64,000 nucleotides of DNA, taken from positions 930,001 to 994,000 of the forward strand of contig NZ_JACSGT010000001.1 in assembly GCF_021504595.1 (NCBI RefSeq), written 5' to 3'. Source of the DNA: Chryseobacterium indicum. Lineage in GTDB: Bacteria; Bacteroidota; Bacteroidia; Flavobacteriales; Weeksellaceae. Shown in pieces: positions 34,619 to 43,820 of this stretch (the stretch's first letter is position 1; every line of letters begins with the position of its first letter). The translations under genes were made by a program, and so were the position numbers. Below the pieces are notes generated by a model, which searched no databases, was not told the origin of the DNA, and was given only the letters and a program-made list of their open reading frames with translations.

Positions 34619-36577
34619 ATGAAAAAAATCGCATTCTTCGCTGCTGCATTAATTTCTTTCTTTGCTTCTGCACAGCAGAAAGTTGCAGACACTTTGCAGA
34701 ATAAAGAAAAAGAGATAGAGGAAATTACCATTGTAGCTTCTTCCCGAACCGGACAGAAAATAGAAAATTCACCTCAAAAGGTAGAAGTTCTGGGAAAGGA
34801 AGAAATGAATGAAGAAAGCGGAATAAAACCTGCGGGAATAGGAAGTATTTTAGGGGATATATCCGGAGTACAGATCCAGCAAAGCAGTCCGGTTTCCGGT
34901 AATTCCAATATTCGTATACAGGGGCTTGATGGAAGGTATACCCAAATATTGCGTGATGGAATGCCTTTATTCGATGGATTCAGTGGAGGATTGGGCGTTC
35001 TTTCTGTTCCGCCTTTAGATTTGCAGCAGGTAGAGCTCATAAAAGGTTCCGCATCTACATTATATGGAGGAGGAGCTATCGGAGGATTGGTCAATATTAT
35101 TTCAAGAAAGCCTACTGCAAAACAGGAACTGACATTTTTAGCAAATTATTCTACTTTGGACGAAAAAAACTTAAATATGTTTGCTTCCAAAAAAATGAAT
35201 CGGTTCGGATATGTTTTCTTTGTTGGGATAACATCACAGAATGCAAAAGACGTAAATAAGGACGGGTTTTCTGATGTACCCAAAACAAATTCTCTGGTTC
35301 TGCATCCCAAAATATTCTTTTATCCTTCAGAAAGTTCAGTAATTAGTCTAGGATGGACAGGAAGTTTCGATAAAAATACCGGAGGCGATATGCAGGTAAT
35401 ACGTAATAATAGTGATAACATCCATCAGTATTTTGAAAAAAATATACTTAAAAGAAATACATTCGATCTTATTTACCAGCAAAATTTCAGCAATAATTCT
35501 AAACTTGAATTTAAAAACAGCTTAAGTGATTTTAACCGTGATTTCACCAGCAATGAGAATTTTCTGAACGCCAATCAGAAAAATTATTTCTCAGAACTTA
35601 CCTATACACGGCCATTTACAAATACCCTGCTTGTTTTAGGAGCAGATTTTCAGGGAAGCAAATTTAATCCTAAATCCTTTCAGTCTTTCCAGATTCCGGC
35701 GTTTGAGAATAATTCTTTCGGAATTTTTCTTCAGAACACCACTAAGTTAAAAAAAGCGACCATAGAATCAGGAATCCGTACTGATTTTACCAATAGATAC
35801 GGTAGTTTCTTTTTGCCGAGCCTTGCCGGGATTTATCATTTTGATGAACACTGGGCTGCAAGAGGAGGAATTGGTTTAGGCTATAAAGTTCCTAATGCAC
35901 TTGCTGCGCAGAATGTAGATTATTCTTTAGAAAAACTGCTGCCAATTGATACGCAGAATACAAAAGCAGAAAAATCTGTAGGCTACAATCTGGAGTTTAA
36001 CTATAAAAAGAAATTTGACAGTGGAAATGAAATATTCATCAATCAGGCATTTTTTCTTACACAAATTTCCAGTCCGGTAATTGCTCATCAAACTTCTACA
36101 GGAAATATAGATTTCTACAACGAATCTAAATCTGTTGTTTCAAAAGGTTTCGATACATATATCAAAGGAAAATTTGATGAATGGGAGCTGTATTTTGGGT
36201 ATACCTTTACAATAGCGAAATATAATTTTTTGGAAGGCAATGATTATATTCCTCTTACTCCGAAACACAGAGCTGCAATGACGGGAGTTAAAGATTTTGA
36301 AAACGGATGGAAATTAGGGATTGAGGCATCTTATAACGGAAAACAATATCGTTTAGATTACAGCCGCACTCCTTCTTACCTGTTTACCGCCGCAATGGTT
36401 TCCAAAGATATCGGGAAACATTTTATCGTTGTGCTGAACGGAGAAAATCTTCTGGATTACAGACAAAGTAAAAAGGAATCTCTCTATTCCGGCAACATAA
36501 GCAGTCCCACATTTTATCCGCTTTGGGCTCCGATAGACGGAAGAGTAATTAATCTGTCGGTAAAATGGAAGCTGTGA
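34619..36577 (+). CDS. TonB-dependent outer-membrane receptor
   Basis: About 652 residues from the ATG at 34619, with signal peptide IAFFAAALISFFASAQ. A TonB-box-like 'KEIEEITIVASSRTGQKIEN' precedes the plug domain ('GIGSILGDISGVQIQQ', 'NIRIQGLDGRYTQILRDGMP', 'QVELIKGSASTLYGGGAIGG'). The remainder is the beta barrel ending in a short terminal strand (VINLSVKWKL). It lacks an N-terminal carboxypeptidase-like domain and is shorter than SusC, resembling the CirA/FepA-type receptors that import metal chelates, heme or cobalamin. No partner genes identify the ligand. It converges with dgkA, the stop codons being only a few bases apart. Confidence 0.85.
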   Translation: MKKIAFFAAALISFFASAQQKVADTLQNKEKEIEEITIVASSRTGQKIENSPQKVEVLGKEEMNEESGIKPAGIGSILGDISGVQIQQSSPVSGNSNIRIQGLDGRYTQILRDGMPLFDGFSGGLGVLSVPPLDLQQVELIKGSASTLYGGGAIGGLVNIISRKPTAKQELTFLANYSTLDEKNLNMFASKKMNRFGYVFFVGITSQNAKDVNKDGFSDVPKTNSLVLHPKIFFYPSESSVISLGWTGSFDKNTGGDMQVIRNNSDNIHQYFEKNILKRNTFDLIYQQNFSNNSKLEFKNSLSDFNRDFTSNENFLNANQKNYFSELTYTRPFTNTLLVLGADFQGSKFNPKSFQSFQIPAFENNSFGIFLQNTTKLKKATIESGIRTDFTNRYGSFFLPSLAGIYHFDEHWAARGGIGLGYKVPNALAAQNVDYSLEKLLPIDTQNTKAEKSVGYNLEFNYKKKFDSGNEIFINQAFFLTQISSPVIAHQTSTGNIDFYNESKSVVSKGFDTYIKGKFDEWELYFGYTFTIAKYNFLEGNDYIPLTPKHRAAMTGVKDFENGWKLGIEASYNGKQYRLDYSRTPSYLFTAAMVSKDIGKHFIVVLNGENLLDYRQSKKESLYSGNISSPTFYPLWAPIDGRVINLSVKWKL

Positions 36578-36581
36578 TAAG

Positions 36582-36938
36582 TTAATTGAAAATATACTTC
36601 CAGTAAACAAAAATTCCGACAATTACAGAAGCAATCGCCGTCAGTAAAACCGCTCCCGCAGAAATATCTTTGATGAAACCAATTCTTTTATCAAAATCAG
36701 GGTGAATAAAATCGCAGATTTTCTCAATAGCAGTATTCAGAATTTCAGTCGCTAAAACGCCGAAGGAAACCATTAAAATTAAAATAGTATCTGTAGAAGA
36801 AAGATTCAGGTAAAAAATCAGAAACAAATTAACAAGGAAAGCGGCAAATTCAAGCTGAAAATTTCTTTCATGCTTCATCATGAGAAAAACACCCCGGAAA
36901 GCATTTCTTAAACTCTTATGTACAGGAGGTTTTCGCAT
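36582..36938 (-). CDS. dgkA: Diacylglycerol/undecaprenol kinase family protein
   Basis: 118 residues, an integral membrane protein with three hydrophobic segments. Family motifs are 'NAFRGVFLMMKHERNFQLEF' near the N-terminus, 'GVLATEILNTAIEKICDFIHP' (the catalytic E..NTAIE..D block) and 'KDISAGAVLLTAIASVIVG'. Gram-negative-type DgkA phosphorylates diacylglycerol, while many homologues act on undecaprenol; the sequence does not settle which. Length is normal. It stands alone on the minus strand between the TonB receptor and dnaN. Confidence 0.9.
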   Translation of the reverse strand: MRKPPVHKSLRNAFRGVFLMMKHERNFQLEFAAFLVNLFLIFYLNLSSTDTILILMVSFGVLATEILNTAIEKICDFIHPDFDKRIGFIKDISAGAVLLTAIASVIVGIFVYWKYIFN

Positions 36939-37105
36939 ATTGAAACTTTATTTGCAAATATAGTCAATTGCTAAAAGAAAATCCTTATCTTTAATGCTTT
37001 AGGATGTTTTCGGGCATCAAAAAGCAGAGTAGGGAAGTTGTAAAATTATTTTGATAGATGTTAATAACTCTCAGAATTATTCTTTTCATTCTGTTTTCTA
37101 TTTAT

Positions 37106-37113
37106 TATATTTG
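37106..37113 (+). promoter_or_regulatory. Candidate dnaN promoter -7 box (TATATTTG)
   Basis: TAnnTTTG match 22 bases upstream of the dnaN ATG. No exact TTG at the -33 distance. Confidence 0.45.
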
Positions 37114-37134
37114 TAAAAATTTATTTTTAAATCT

Positions 37135-38265
37135 ATGAAATTTATTATTTCAAGTGGTGAACTACAGAAGGCTTTGCAAACTGTAAGTGGCGTAATATCA
37201 AGCTCTCAGTCGAGACCGATTTTAGAAAACTATCTTTTTGAATTAGACGGAACTCAGGTTACCATTACCGCATCTGACGGCGAAACGACTCTTGTAACTT
37301 CTCTTGAGGCAAAGTCTGATGATACGGGTAAATTTGCGGTTCCTGCAAAGATTTTTCAGGACTTCATCAAGACTTACGGAGAACAGCCTCTTACGTTGGT
37401 TGTGAAGGACAATGCGGAAGGAACAGGAAGTCAGCTTGAGATTTTAGATGAAAAAGATAACTTCGCCGTAGCATTGGATAACGCAGACGATTATCCGGAA
37501 TTGCCGGAATTTGATGCCGCACAAAGTGTTACCATGCCCGCAGGAGTTTTATCTGAAGCCCTTACCAATACGCTTTTCGCCACAAGTAACGATTCCCTTC
37601 GTCCGGTAATGACGGGAGTACTGTTCCAGTTTGGAGAAAATGAAACCAACTTTGTTTCTACAGATTCTCACAGATTGGTAGTATACAAAAGAAAAGATCT
37701 GATGAATGCCGAACCTATGGAATTCATCATGCCTAAAAAGCCATTAAACATTTTCAAAAATATTTTAGCGAGCTCCAATGAAGACGTAACGATCGAATTC
37801 AACGAGAACATGGCAAAATTCACTTTTGGAAAACACGTTTGGATCTGTAGATTAATCGACGGAAAATATCCTAATTATACAGCGGTAATTCCCAAAGAAA
37901 ACCCTAATGTATTAACCATCAACAGAAATCTTTTATTAGGAGCGATTAAAAGAGCTTCCATCATGTCTAATAAATCGACCAATCAGGTAAGATTTAAGCT
38001 TTCTGCAAACATTCTTCACCTTCACGCAGAAGATACGGAGTATGCAAACAAAGCGGATATGCAGATTCCTTGCGATTATAACGGAGAAGACATCAACATC
38101 GGTTTCAGTTCTAAATTCTTAACGGAAATGTTAACGATTCTTGGTTCAGACGATATCACCATGAAAATGTCTCAGCCAAACAGACCGGGAATTATTGAAC
38201 CTCTTGATGGTCTTGAAGAAAACGAAAGTATTTTAATGTTATCAATGCCGGTAATCGGATTGTAA
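37135..38265 (+). CDS. dnaN: DNA polymerase III subunit beta (sliding clamp)
   Basis: 376 residues with the three-domain clamp fold. Diagnostic stretches are 'SSGELQKALQTVSGVISSSQ', 'LENYLFELDGTQVTITASDG', 'RPVMTGVLFQFGENETNFVS', 'TDSHRLVVYKRK' and the C-terminal 'SILMLSMPVIGL', which forms part of the hydrophobic partner-binding region. It forms a dimeric ring tethering polymerase to DNA. The gene is not beside dnaA here, and has its own promoter box and terminator. Confidence 0.96.
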   Translation: MKFIISSGELQKALQTVSGVISSSQSRPILENYLFELDGTQVTITASDGETTLVTSLEAKSDDTGKFAVPAKIFQDFIKTYGEQPLTLVVKDNAEGTGSQLEILDEKDNFAVALDNADDYPELPEFDAAQSVTMPAGVLSEALTNTLFATSNDSLRPVMTGVLFQFGENETNFVSTDSHRLVVYKRKDLMNAEPMEFIMPKKPLNIFKNILASSNEDVTIEFNENMAKFTFGKHVWICRLIDGKYPNYTAVIPKENPNVLTINRNLLLGAIKRASIMSNKSTNQVRFKLSANILHLHAEDTEYANKADMQIPCDYNGEDINIGFSSKFLTEMLTILGSDDITMKMSQPNRPGIIEPLDGLEENESILMLSMPVIGL

Positions 38266-38288
38266 TTTTAACGTAAATAAAATAGGAC

Positions 38289-38325
38289 AAGAGGTTTTGA
38301 TTTTTTCAGAACCTCTTATTTTTTA
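38289..38325 (+). terminator. Rho-independent terminator after dnaN
   Basis: AAGAGGTT (38289-38296) pairs with AACCTCTT (38310-38317), followed by ATTTTTT. Confidence 0.85.
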
Positions 38326-38440
38326 GGAGCTATTTCCCGCTTTCCGCACTCGCAATTTACTTAGGATTTGGCTGCGGCAGCTTCGCTGCCGCAGCCAAAT
38401 CCTAAGTAAATGAGCTCAAACAAAGCTGCAATCGGGGCTA
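38326..38440. repeat. Hairpin repeat element, copy C (27-bp stem)
   Basis: A perfect 27-bp stem, 38355-38381 with 38385-38411, closed by a 3-base TTC loop. The flanks GCTATTTCCCGCTTTCCGCA and GCTGCAATCGGGGCTA match copy A (24025-24127) almost exactly, while the stem differs. The two stems share a TTAGG.TTT...GGC core but carry paired substitutions that keep base pairing. It lies between dnaN and pheT. Confidence 0.85.
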
Positions 38441-38860
38441 GAATTGCAGTCCGCCGTTTTGTAAAGAACAAAGAGAAGAAGTAATAATACGTCTGCAAGC
38501 TTTGTCATTTCTTACGAATCGAGGCTTAGTTTCAGAAATAGTAATGACAGATTTAAATTCCACTGTCACTTGCTGAGTAGAACGCCTTAGCGAACAAAAA
38601 TATTCGAAATTTAACAATTCTTTTTTAGCGATCTTTTGCGTAAAAAAGAAGGTTTTTAGACTGCCGCGTCGCTTCGCTCTTCGTAATGACAATGCATTGC
38701 TGCTCCGGAAGGAAAAAGAAAGCTGCCAAATAACTCTTAAAGTTTCTCTCACATTTCTTTGTTTCTTAAAAAAACACGATATTTGTAGCGCGAAAAATTC
38801 AAGTAAAATTTTCAAAATAAACAGGGTTTCTTTTAACCTTGAAAAATAATAATTTATCAG
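38441..38860. repeat. Repeat-derived intergenic region before pheT
   Basis: No credible gene. The region contains TGTCATT (38503-38509) paired with AATGACA (38543-38549), another TAATGACA near 38684 preceded by 'CGTCGCTTCGCTCTTCG', and other fragments of the dispersed 'TGTCATT ... AATGACA' intergenic repeat class seen also at 62-63.7 kb. An open frame of 125 codons on the minus strand here has repeat-like composition and no recognisable domain. Confidence 0.55.
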
Positions 38861-41263
38861 ATGAAAATATCAAACAACTGGCTTAAAGATTATATCAAAA
38901 CGGACCTGAAAACTGAAAGAATCGGTGAGTTCCTTACAGATATAGGTCTTGAAGTTGAAGGGATAGAAAAATTTGAAAGCATAAAAGGAAGCCTGGAAGG
39001 AATTGTTGTAGGTAAAGTTTTAACCTGTGAGAAACATCCGAATGCAGACAAATTAAAAAAGACAACGGTAGACGTAGGAAACGGAAAGATTTTAAACATC
39101 GTTTGCGGAGCTCCCAATGTGGAAGCCGGACAAACCGTTCCTGTTGCAGTTGTAGGAACAAAAATCTATGATAAAACCGGAAACTTTTTTGAGATCAAAG
39201 AAGCAAAAATCCGGGGAGAAGTTTCTCAGGGTATGATCTGTGCAGAAGACGAACTGGGGCTTAGCGACGATCACGGCGGAATTATGGTTTTGGATGAAGA
39301 AAAGTTTGAAGTCGGAAAAAATTTCGCAGATTATTTTGAAATAACAAACGATGAAGTTCTGGAAATCGGTTTAACGCCGAATAGAACCGATGCAATGTCT
39401 CATTACGGTGTTGCAAGAGATCTTCACGCTTATCTTTCCACAAACAAGCAGAAATCAGAGTTCGAAAAAGTATCTTCTGTTGCATTGAACAATGAAGGTT
39501 CTCACGATTTTACATTAGAAGTGGAAGACGCAGAATTATGTCCGAGATACATCGGAGCGGTAATCGAAAACGTAAAAGTGGCAGATTCTCCGGCTTGGCT
39601 GAAAGACAGACTGAAAGCCATCGGATTAAGCCCGATCAACAATGTTGTAGATATTACCAACTATATCCTTCACGGTTACGGACAGCCGCTTCATGCTTTT
39701 GATGCAGATAAAATTGCAGATAAAAAAGTAAAAGTAGGGACAGTAAAAGAAGGAACAAAATTCACGACTTTAGACGGTGTTGAAAGAACTTTGAACGGTT
39801 CCGAAATCATCATCAAAGACGGAAAAGATACACCGATGTGTATTGCCGGAGTTTTCGGAGGTGCCAATTCCGGTGTTTCTGCTGAAACAACTACCATCTT
39901 TTTGGAAAGTGCTTATTTCAATCCGGTTGCGGTGAGAAAAGCAGCAAAATTCCACGGATTGAATACCGATGCTTCTTTCAGATTCGAGAGAGGAGTAGAT
40001 CCTAATATTACAAGAACAGCAATTACGCATGCCATAAAATTAATTCAGGAACTTACTGAAGGAAAACTTGTGGGAGAATTGCTGGAACAGTATCCTAAGA
40101 AAATTGAAGATCAGTACGTCATCATCAGATTTTCAAAAATCGAGCAGATTTTAGGAACCAAAATTCACAGAGAAAAAGTAAAAGAAATTTTAAAAGCCCT
40201 TGAAATTCAGGTTTTAAATGAAATTCAGAACGGTTATGAAATTTCTGTTCCCGCTTACAGAGCAGACGTTACAAGAGAAATTGACGTTATCGAGGAGATT
40301 TTAAGAATTTACGGATACAATAAGATCGATGCTCCTCAGAAAATTTCGTTTACGCCGGTAAAACTGGCTGCACAGGATCAGGATGAGCTTGAAAACAACT
40401 GGGCAAGAACGTTACAGGGATTAGGTTTCAATGAAGTAATGAACAATTCATTGACTTCGCTGAAAGATGAAACAGATGCCGTAAAATTATTAAATCCTTT
40501 AAGCAATGATTTGGCATTTATGAGAAAGTCTTTACTGGAAGGGCTTTTGCAGAATGCAATTTACAATATCAACAGAAAAAATCAGGATATTAAATTCTTC
40601 GAATTCGGGAAAATTTATCATAAGAGAGATCAATACGAGGAAAGAAAGCAATTGGCTATCCTTGTTTCCGGAAGAGACGCTGCAGAAAACTGGCTGCAGC
40701 CGAAATCTGCGACAAGTTTTTATAACCTGAAAGCTTATGTAAAAGTTTTGCTGGAAAGATTAGCAGTTGATTATAAAGAAGTGGCTTTGTCTGATGAACG
40801 ATTTTCTGATGCTTTGGCGTATGAAGCGGACGGAAAAGCTTTGGTAAGAATAGGGAAAGTAGCTCCTCAGATGCTGAAAGATTTTGATATTGAGCAGGAA
40901 TGTTTCTACGCCGAAATTGAACTTGAATTTGCGCAGAAATTACGTTCTGAAAATCAATTGAAATTCAAAGATATTCCTAAATTCAATAAAATCAGAAGAG
41001 ACCTTGCTTTACTGATCGATAAGAACGTGAATTACGAAGATCTTTATCAGACGGCAAAGAAAAATAAATCTCCATATCTGAAAAATATTAATTTATTTGA
41101 TGTTTACGAAGGGAAAAATCTTCCGGAAGGCAAGAAGTCTTATGCAATGAGTTTCGAACTTTTAAACGAGGAAAAAACTCTTGAAGAGAAAGAAATTACT
41201 GCGGTAATGGATTCCTTAATCAAATCTTTCCAGAAAGAATTCAATGCAGAATTAAGAGGGTAA
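38861..41263 (+). CDS. pheT: Phenylalanine--tRNA ligase subunit beta
   Basis: 800 residues, full length. An N-terminal EMAP/tRNA-binding domain (about 40-150, 'EKHPNADKLKKTTVDVGNG') is followed by the B3/B4 editing domain, B5 domain ('DVTREIDVIEEILRIYGYNK'), a catalytic-like core ('NSLTSLKDETDAVKLLNPLS', 'FFEFGKIYHKRDQYEERKQL') and a C-terminal FDX-ACB anticodon-binding domain ('DIPKFNKIRRDLALLIDK'). It pairs with PheS to charge tRNA-Phe and edits mis-charged Tyr; pheS is not in the window. Confidence 0.96.
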   Translation: MKISNNWLKDYIKTDLKTERIGEFLTDIGLEVEGIEKFESIKGSLEGIVVGKVLTCEKHPNADKLKKTTVDVGNGKILNIVCGAPNVEAGQTVPVAVVGTKIYDKTGNFFEIKEAKIRGEVSQGMICAEDELGLSDDHGGIMVLDEEKFEVGKNFADYFEITNDEVLEIGLTPNRTDAMSHYGVARDLHAYLSTNKQKSEFEKVSSVALNNEGSHDFTLEVEDAELCPRYIGAVIENVKVADSPAWLKDRLKAIGLSPINNVVDITNYILHGYGQPLHAFDADKIADKKVKVGTVKEGTKFTTLDGVERTLNGSEIIIKDGKDTPMCIAGVFGGANSGVSAETTTIFLESAYFNPVAVRKAAKFHGLNTDASFRFERGVDPNITRTAITHAIKLIQELTEGKLVGELLEQYPKKIEDQYVIIRFSKIEQILGTKIHREKVKEILKALEIQVLNEIQNGYEISVPAYRADVTREIDVIEEILRIYGYNKIDAPQKISFTPVKLAAQDQDELENNWARTLQGLGFNEVMNNSLTSLKDETDAVKLLNPLSNDLAFMRKSLLEGLLQNAIYNINRKNQDIKFFEFGKIYHKRDQYEERKQLAILVSGRDAAENWLQPKSATSFYNLKAYVKVLLERLAVDYKEVALSDERFSDALAYEADGKALVRIGKVAPQMLKDFDIEQECFYAEIELEFAQKLRSENQLKFKDIPKFNKIRRDLALLIDKNVNYEDLYQTAKKNKSPYLKNINLFDVYEGKNLPEGKKSYAMSFELLNEEKTLEEKEITAVMDSLIKSFQKEFNAELRG

Positions 41264-41289
41264 AAAAATTATCTTTCGAATACAATATA

Positions 41290-41312
41290 AACGGACATTT
41301 GTCCGTTTTTTT
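41290..41312 (+). terminator. Rho-independent terminator after pheT
   Basis: AACGGACA (41290-41297) pairs with TGTCCGTT (41300-41307), followed by more T. Confidence 0.9.
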
Positions 41313-41366
41313 TATGGGCAAACCACAAAATTGTCAATGGATTAAAGATTAAATATTTTATTAAAT

Positions 41367-41545
41367 AACCTCAGTTCGGGATAAGAAAAATTTTAAATAA
41401 TTGATTTATAGCGTTGTATTATTTTATCGCAAAGAAAAACAAAAGATTTTTTTTATTTATTGAAAGTTTGTTAGCTAAACAAAGGCATATCATTTATTTT
41501 AAAAAGACAAAACCTTGCGCTTAATACTTATCCCGAACTCAGGTT
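41367..41545. mobile_element. Probable MITE (179 bp) with 19-bp terminal inverted repeats
   Basis: AACCTCAGTTCGGGATAAG at 41367-41385 is repeated inverted at 41527-41545 (CTTATCCCGAACTCAGGTT) with a single mismatch. The interior is AT-rich and non-coding. If the ends are taken as ACCT/AGGT, the flanks are TAAATA and TAAATT, which may be a target duplication of about 5 bases. The ends look like those of a Flavobacteria insertion sequence; IS982 is my tentative guess. No transposase for it is in the window. Confidence 0.65.
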
Positions 41546-41638
41546 AAATTAGGGTAAATCATATTCGATTACAATTTTATCTGAAGTGTTAAAGAATAAT
41601 AAAATCCTCCGAAACCCGTTTAAATAATAATAATTCCG

Positions 41639-41646
41639 TAAATTTG
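41639..41646 (+). promoter_or_regulatory. Candidate promoter -7 box (TAAATTTG)
   Basis: TAnnTTTG match 22 bases upstream of the META-domain lipoprotein gene. Confidence 0.45.
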
Positions 41647-41667
41647 GTTTAAATCAAAAAGTAAACA

Positions 41668-42078
41668 ATGAAGAATCTTTTTTTAAGTATATGTACTGCT
41701 GCAGTTTTGGTTTCGTGTGGAACAATGTCCAGCTCTTCTGCTTCCAAAGTAGGAAAAGCGCAGCCTTCTCTTGCAGGTACAAAATGGGCTTTGGCTGATG
41801 ATGTAAAAGGAAAAATTCCTACTCTGAATATTGAAGGAGAAAAGATCAGCGGTAATGCAGGATGTAATAATTACTTCGGGACAGCAAAAGTAGATCCGGC
41901 AATGGGTAATTTTTCTGCGGGAGCTTTAGGTTCTACAAGAATGGCTTGCGATAATATGAGCGTGGAGAAAAACTTTATGGATATGGTAGGAAAAGCCAAT
42001 AAATATGTAGTAACCGGAAATGTTCTGGAATTGTATCAGGACAATCTTTTACTTTTGAAATTCAATAAAGCTGAATAA
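41668..42078 (+). CDS. META domain lipoprotein (HslJ-like)
   Basis: 136 residues. The lipobox is AAVLVSC. After a Ser-rich linker comes one META domain: 'LAGTKWALADD', then 'LNIEGEKISGNAGCNNYFG', 'GALGSTRMACDNMSVEKNFM' and 'VLELYQDNLLLLKFNK'. The two conserved cysteines (AGCNNY and MACD) may form a disulfide. HslJ-type META proteins in enterics are heat-inducible and linked to novobiocin tolerance; a role here is unproven. A probable MITE lies 122 bases upstream. Confidence 0.85.
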   Translation: MKNLFLSICTAAVLVSCGTMSSSSASKVGKAQPSLAGTKWALADDVKGKIPTLNIEGEKISGNAGCNNYFGTAKVDPAMGNFSAGALGSTRMACDNMSVEKNFMDMVGKANKYVVTGNVLELYQDNLLLLKFNKAE

Positions 42079-42081
42079 AAC

Positions 42082-42110
42082 AAAAAGGAACTCAATCGAG
42101 TTCCTTTTTT
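42082..42110. terminator. Bidirectional terminator between convergent genes
   Basis: AAAAAGGAACTC pairs perfectly with GAGTTCCTTTTT across AATC; it serves the META gene (plus) and the acidic small gene (minus). Confidence 0.9.
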
Positions 42111-42125
42111 ATGTTTAAATTGTTA

Positions 42126-42365
42126 TTAATCTTCCTCTTCTTCGTCGTACTTAGCCAACTCTTCATCACACCATTTAAACGCAGCTTCCACTACTTTTGT
42201 AGCCTCATCCGCCATTGTTTCTTCGTCGTCACCTTCCAGATCATCCAGCCACTCAACTTCTTCTTCCTCAACGTTTAAGATAAATCTTGGATATTCTGTG
42301 TGTACCACGAATAAATCTTCTGGAAATTCCGAATTATCTGCTAATAAAAACTTTGGTAATTTCAT
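42126..42365 (-). CDS. Small acidic conserved protein
   Basis: 79 residues, strongly acidic, with an Asp/Glu-rich second half and the ending 'WCDEELAKYDEEEED'. The first 30 residues (KLPKFLLADNSEFPEDLFVV, HTEYPRFIL) look structured. No signal peptide and no known domain. Similar short acidic proteins occur widely in Flavobacteriia, but I know no function. It lies 38 bases downstream of the membrane-protein gene and could share its transcript. It is expected to end at the bidirectional terminator. Confidence 0.6.
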   Translation of the reverse strand: MKLPKFLLADNSEFPEDLFVVHTEYPRFILNVEEEEVEWLDDLEGDDEETMADEATKVVEAAFKWCDEELAKYDEEEED

Positions 42366-42403
42366 TTTTTTAATGTTTTAACTTTAAATCAAAGATAATA
42401 AAA

Positions 42404-43720
42404 TTATTGGTATTTGTTCTTGTCAATCTTTATTTTTTGCAAAACTTTATACCTTGTTAACGTTGTTTTCTGAAGCGTATCACTCGGTTTAAAAGTTAGC
42501 GTAATATTAGGATTGATGGTACTCATCAGTTCGGCAACCTGTATTTTATCAAGATCTTCCGTGGTTTCAAGATAGAATTTTAAAGGTATTTCATCAAGTT
42601 TTTCAGATTGCAGAAACTGCTTCATTTCCTTTCTGTTTTCCAGATAATTCCCTTTGGAAAGCCATGTAAATAACATTCCCGAAAGCAGACTTAAAAAGCC
42701 TAAAGCGTATGTTTTAACTTCAAAAACCATGAATAATTTCCTGAAATAAACCAGCCAGACCGGAAGACTGAAAGGAGCCATTAATCTGTAATCAATCGCA
42801 TTCACAGAATAAAAATACTGAATAAAATAAGAACAGATAATCCCGAAAACACTCACAAAAATATAAAAGGACTCTGTTTCTGAAAGTTTGTATTTAATAA
42901 ACAAAAATACAATCAGCAGGATATTTACAAAGCCGATTCCGTAGATTGCGTAATTGATCATTCCGCCTCCCGGATCTGCAATGTGAATAAATGGGTTGAA
43001 AGTGGTACACAATCCCTGAAACAATTCAACAAGAAGTTTAGAAGTAGGATGCAGACCTATTTCCAGAAATTGACTGACATAGTTTTCGTTAAAGTAATCA
43101 ATGAAAAGAAATTTGTACAAAACCACAAAAATTCCTCCGATGAGTCCTGAAATAATAAATATTCCCGAATATTTTCTTTTCCAGAAAATCAATCCGAAAA
43201 GTCCGGTTCCGCCCATGATGAAAAGTGAACTGTATCGTATATTGTACAAAGCAATCAGGCTTAACGAAAGATAAAAAACAGCTTTTCCTTTTTCTAGTTT
43301 TCCTTCAATAATTAATGTGGAGACATATAAAAATAAAACAACAAAAGGCAAAATCAACGGTTCGCTCATGGTGTAGGAGAAAATGGAGAGGAAGCTGAAT
43401 AAAGCACATAAAACAACGGATTCTCTAAAGAAAAATTTCTTTTTCCAAGTGAAGAAAAGGATGAAGAAAAATGCGGAAATTCCTACAATTTTACTTCCCC
43501 AGAATTCATCAAACCCGAAAAATGTAAAAAATTTTATCGCTAAAGGATATCCTAAAGGCGTCGTGGTATTATCGATCGTCGGAAAAACGTGCGCAAATCT
43601 CATATAACGGATGGAATCCGGATTTACACGCCCTTTTTCATTAAGCAGAAAACGCAAAATGGTCATCACTAATGTAATGATGACCATTGATATCTGAATA
43701 TTTTTTTCTTTAAATTTCAT
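42404..43720 (-). CDS. Polytopic membrane protein, GT-C glycosyltransferase-like
   Basis: About 438 residues from the ATG at 43720. About ten hydrophobic segments are visible. After the first helix comes a large loop, 'NPDSIRYMRFAHVFPTIDNT' followed by 'TPLGYPLAIKFFTFFGFDEF', resembling the first periplasmic loop of GT-C enzymes (GT39/PMT-like and 'DUF' membrane glycosyltransferases) with its acidic residue. A soluble segment of about 70 residues closes the protein. GT-C enzymes use polyprenyl-phosphate sugars. No glycan-synthesis genes are adjacent, so the assignment rests on topology and loop pattern only. Confidence 0.55.
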   Translation of the reverse strand: MKFKEKNIQISMVIITLVMTILRFLLNEKGRVNPDSIRYMRFAHVFPTIDNTTTPLGYPLAIKFFTFFGFDEFWGSKIVGISAFFFILFFTWKKKFFFRESVVLCALFSFLSIFSYTMSEPLILPFVVLFLYVSTLIIEGKLEKGKAVFYLSLSLIALYNIRYSSLFIMGGTGLFGLIFWKRKYSGIFIISGLIGGIFVVLYKFLFIDYFNENYVSQFLEIGLHPTSKLLVELFQGLCTTFNPFIHIADPGGGMINYAIYGIGFVNILLIVFLFIKYKLSETESFYIFVSVFGIICSYFIQYFYSVNAIDYRLMAPFSLPVWLVYFRKLFMVFEVKTYALGFLSLLSGMLFTWLSKGNYLENRKEMKQFLQSEKLDEIPLKFYLETTEDLDKIQVAELMSTINPNITLTFKPSDTLQKTTLTRYKVLQKIKIDKNKYQ

Positions 43721-43820
43721 GGATTGTGAAATTAGTAAATTTTGCAAAGCCAGTCAATTTTAATCACATTAAAATTGAATTCCAGAAAATTCGCAATTAC
43801 CCTTCACAATTCACTTTTTA

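Noticed and set aside
38438..38815. Minus-strand open frame of 125 codons
   Set aside because: It covers repeat-derived DNA with TGTCATT/AATGACA pairs, lacks a recognisable domain and has repeat-like amino-acid composition.
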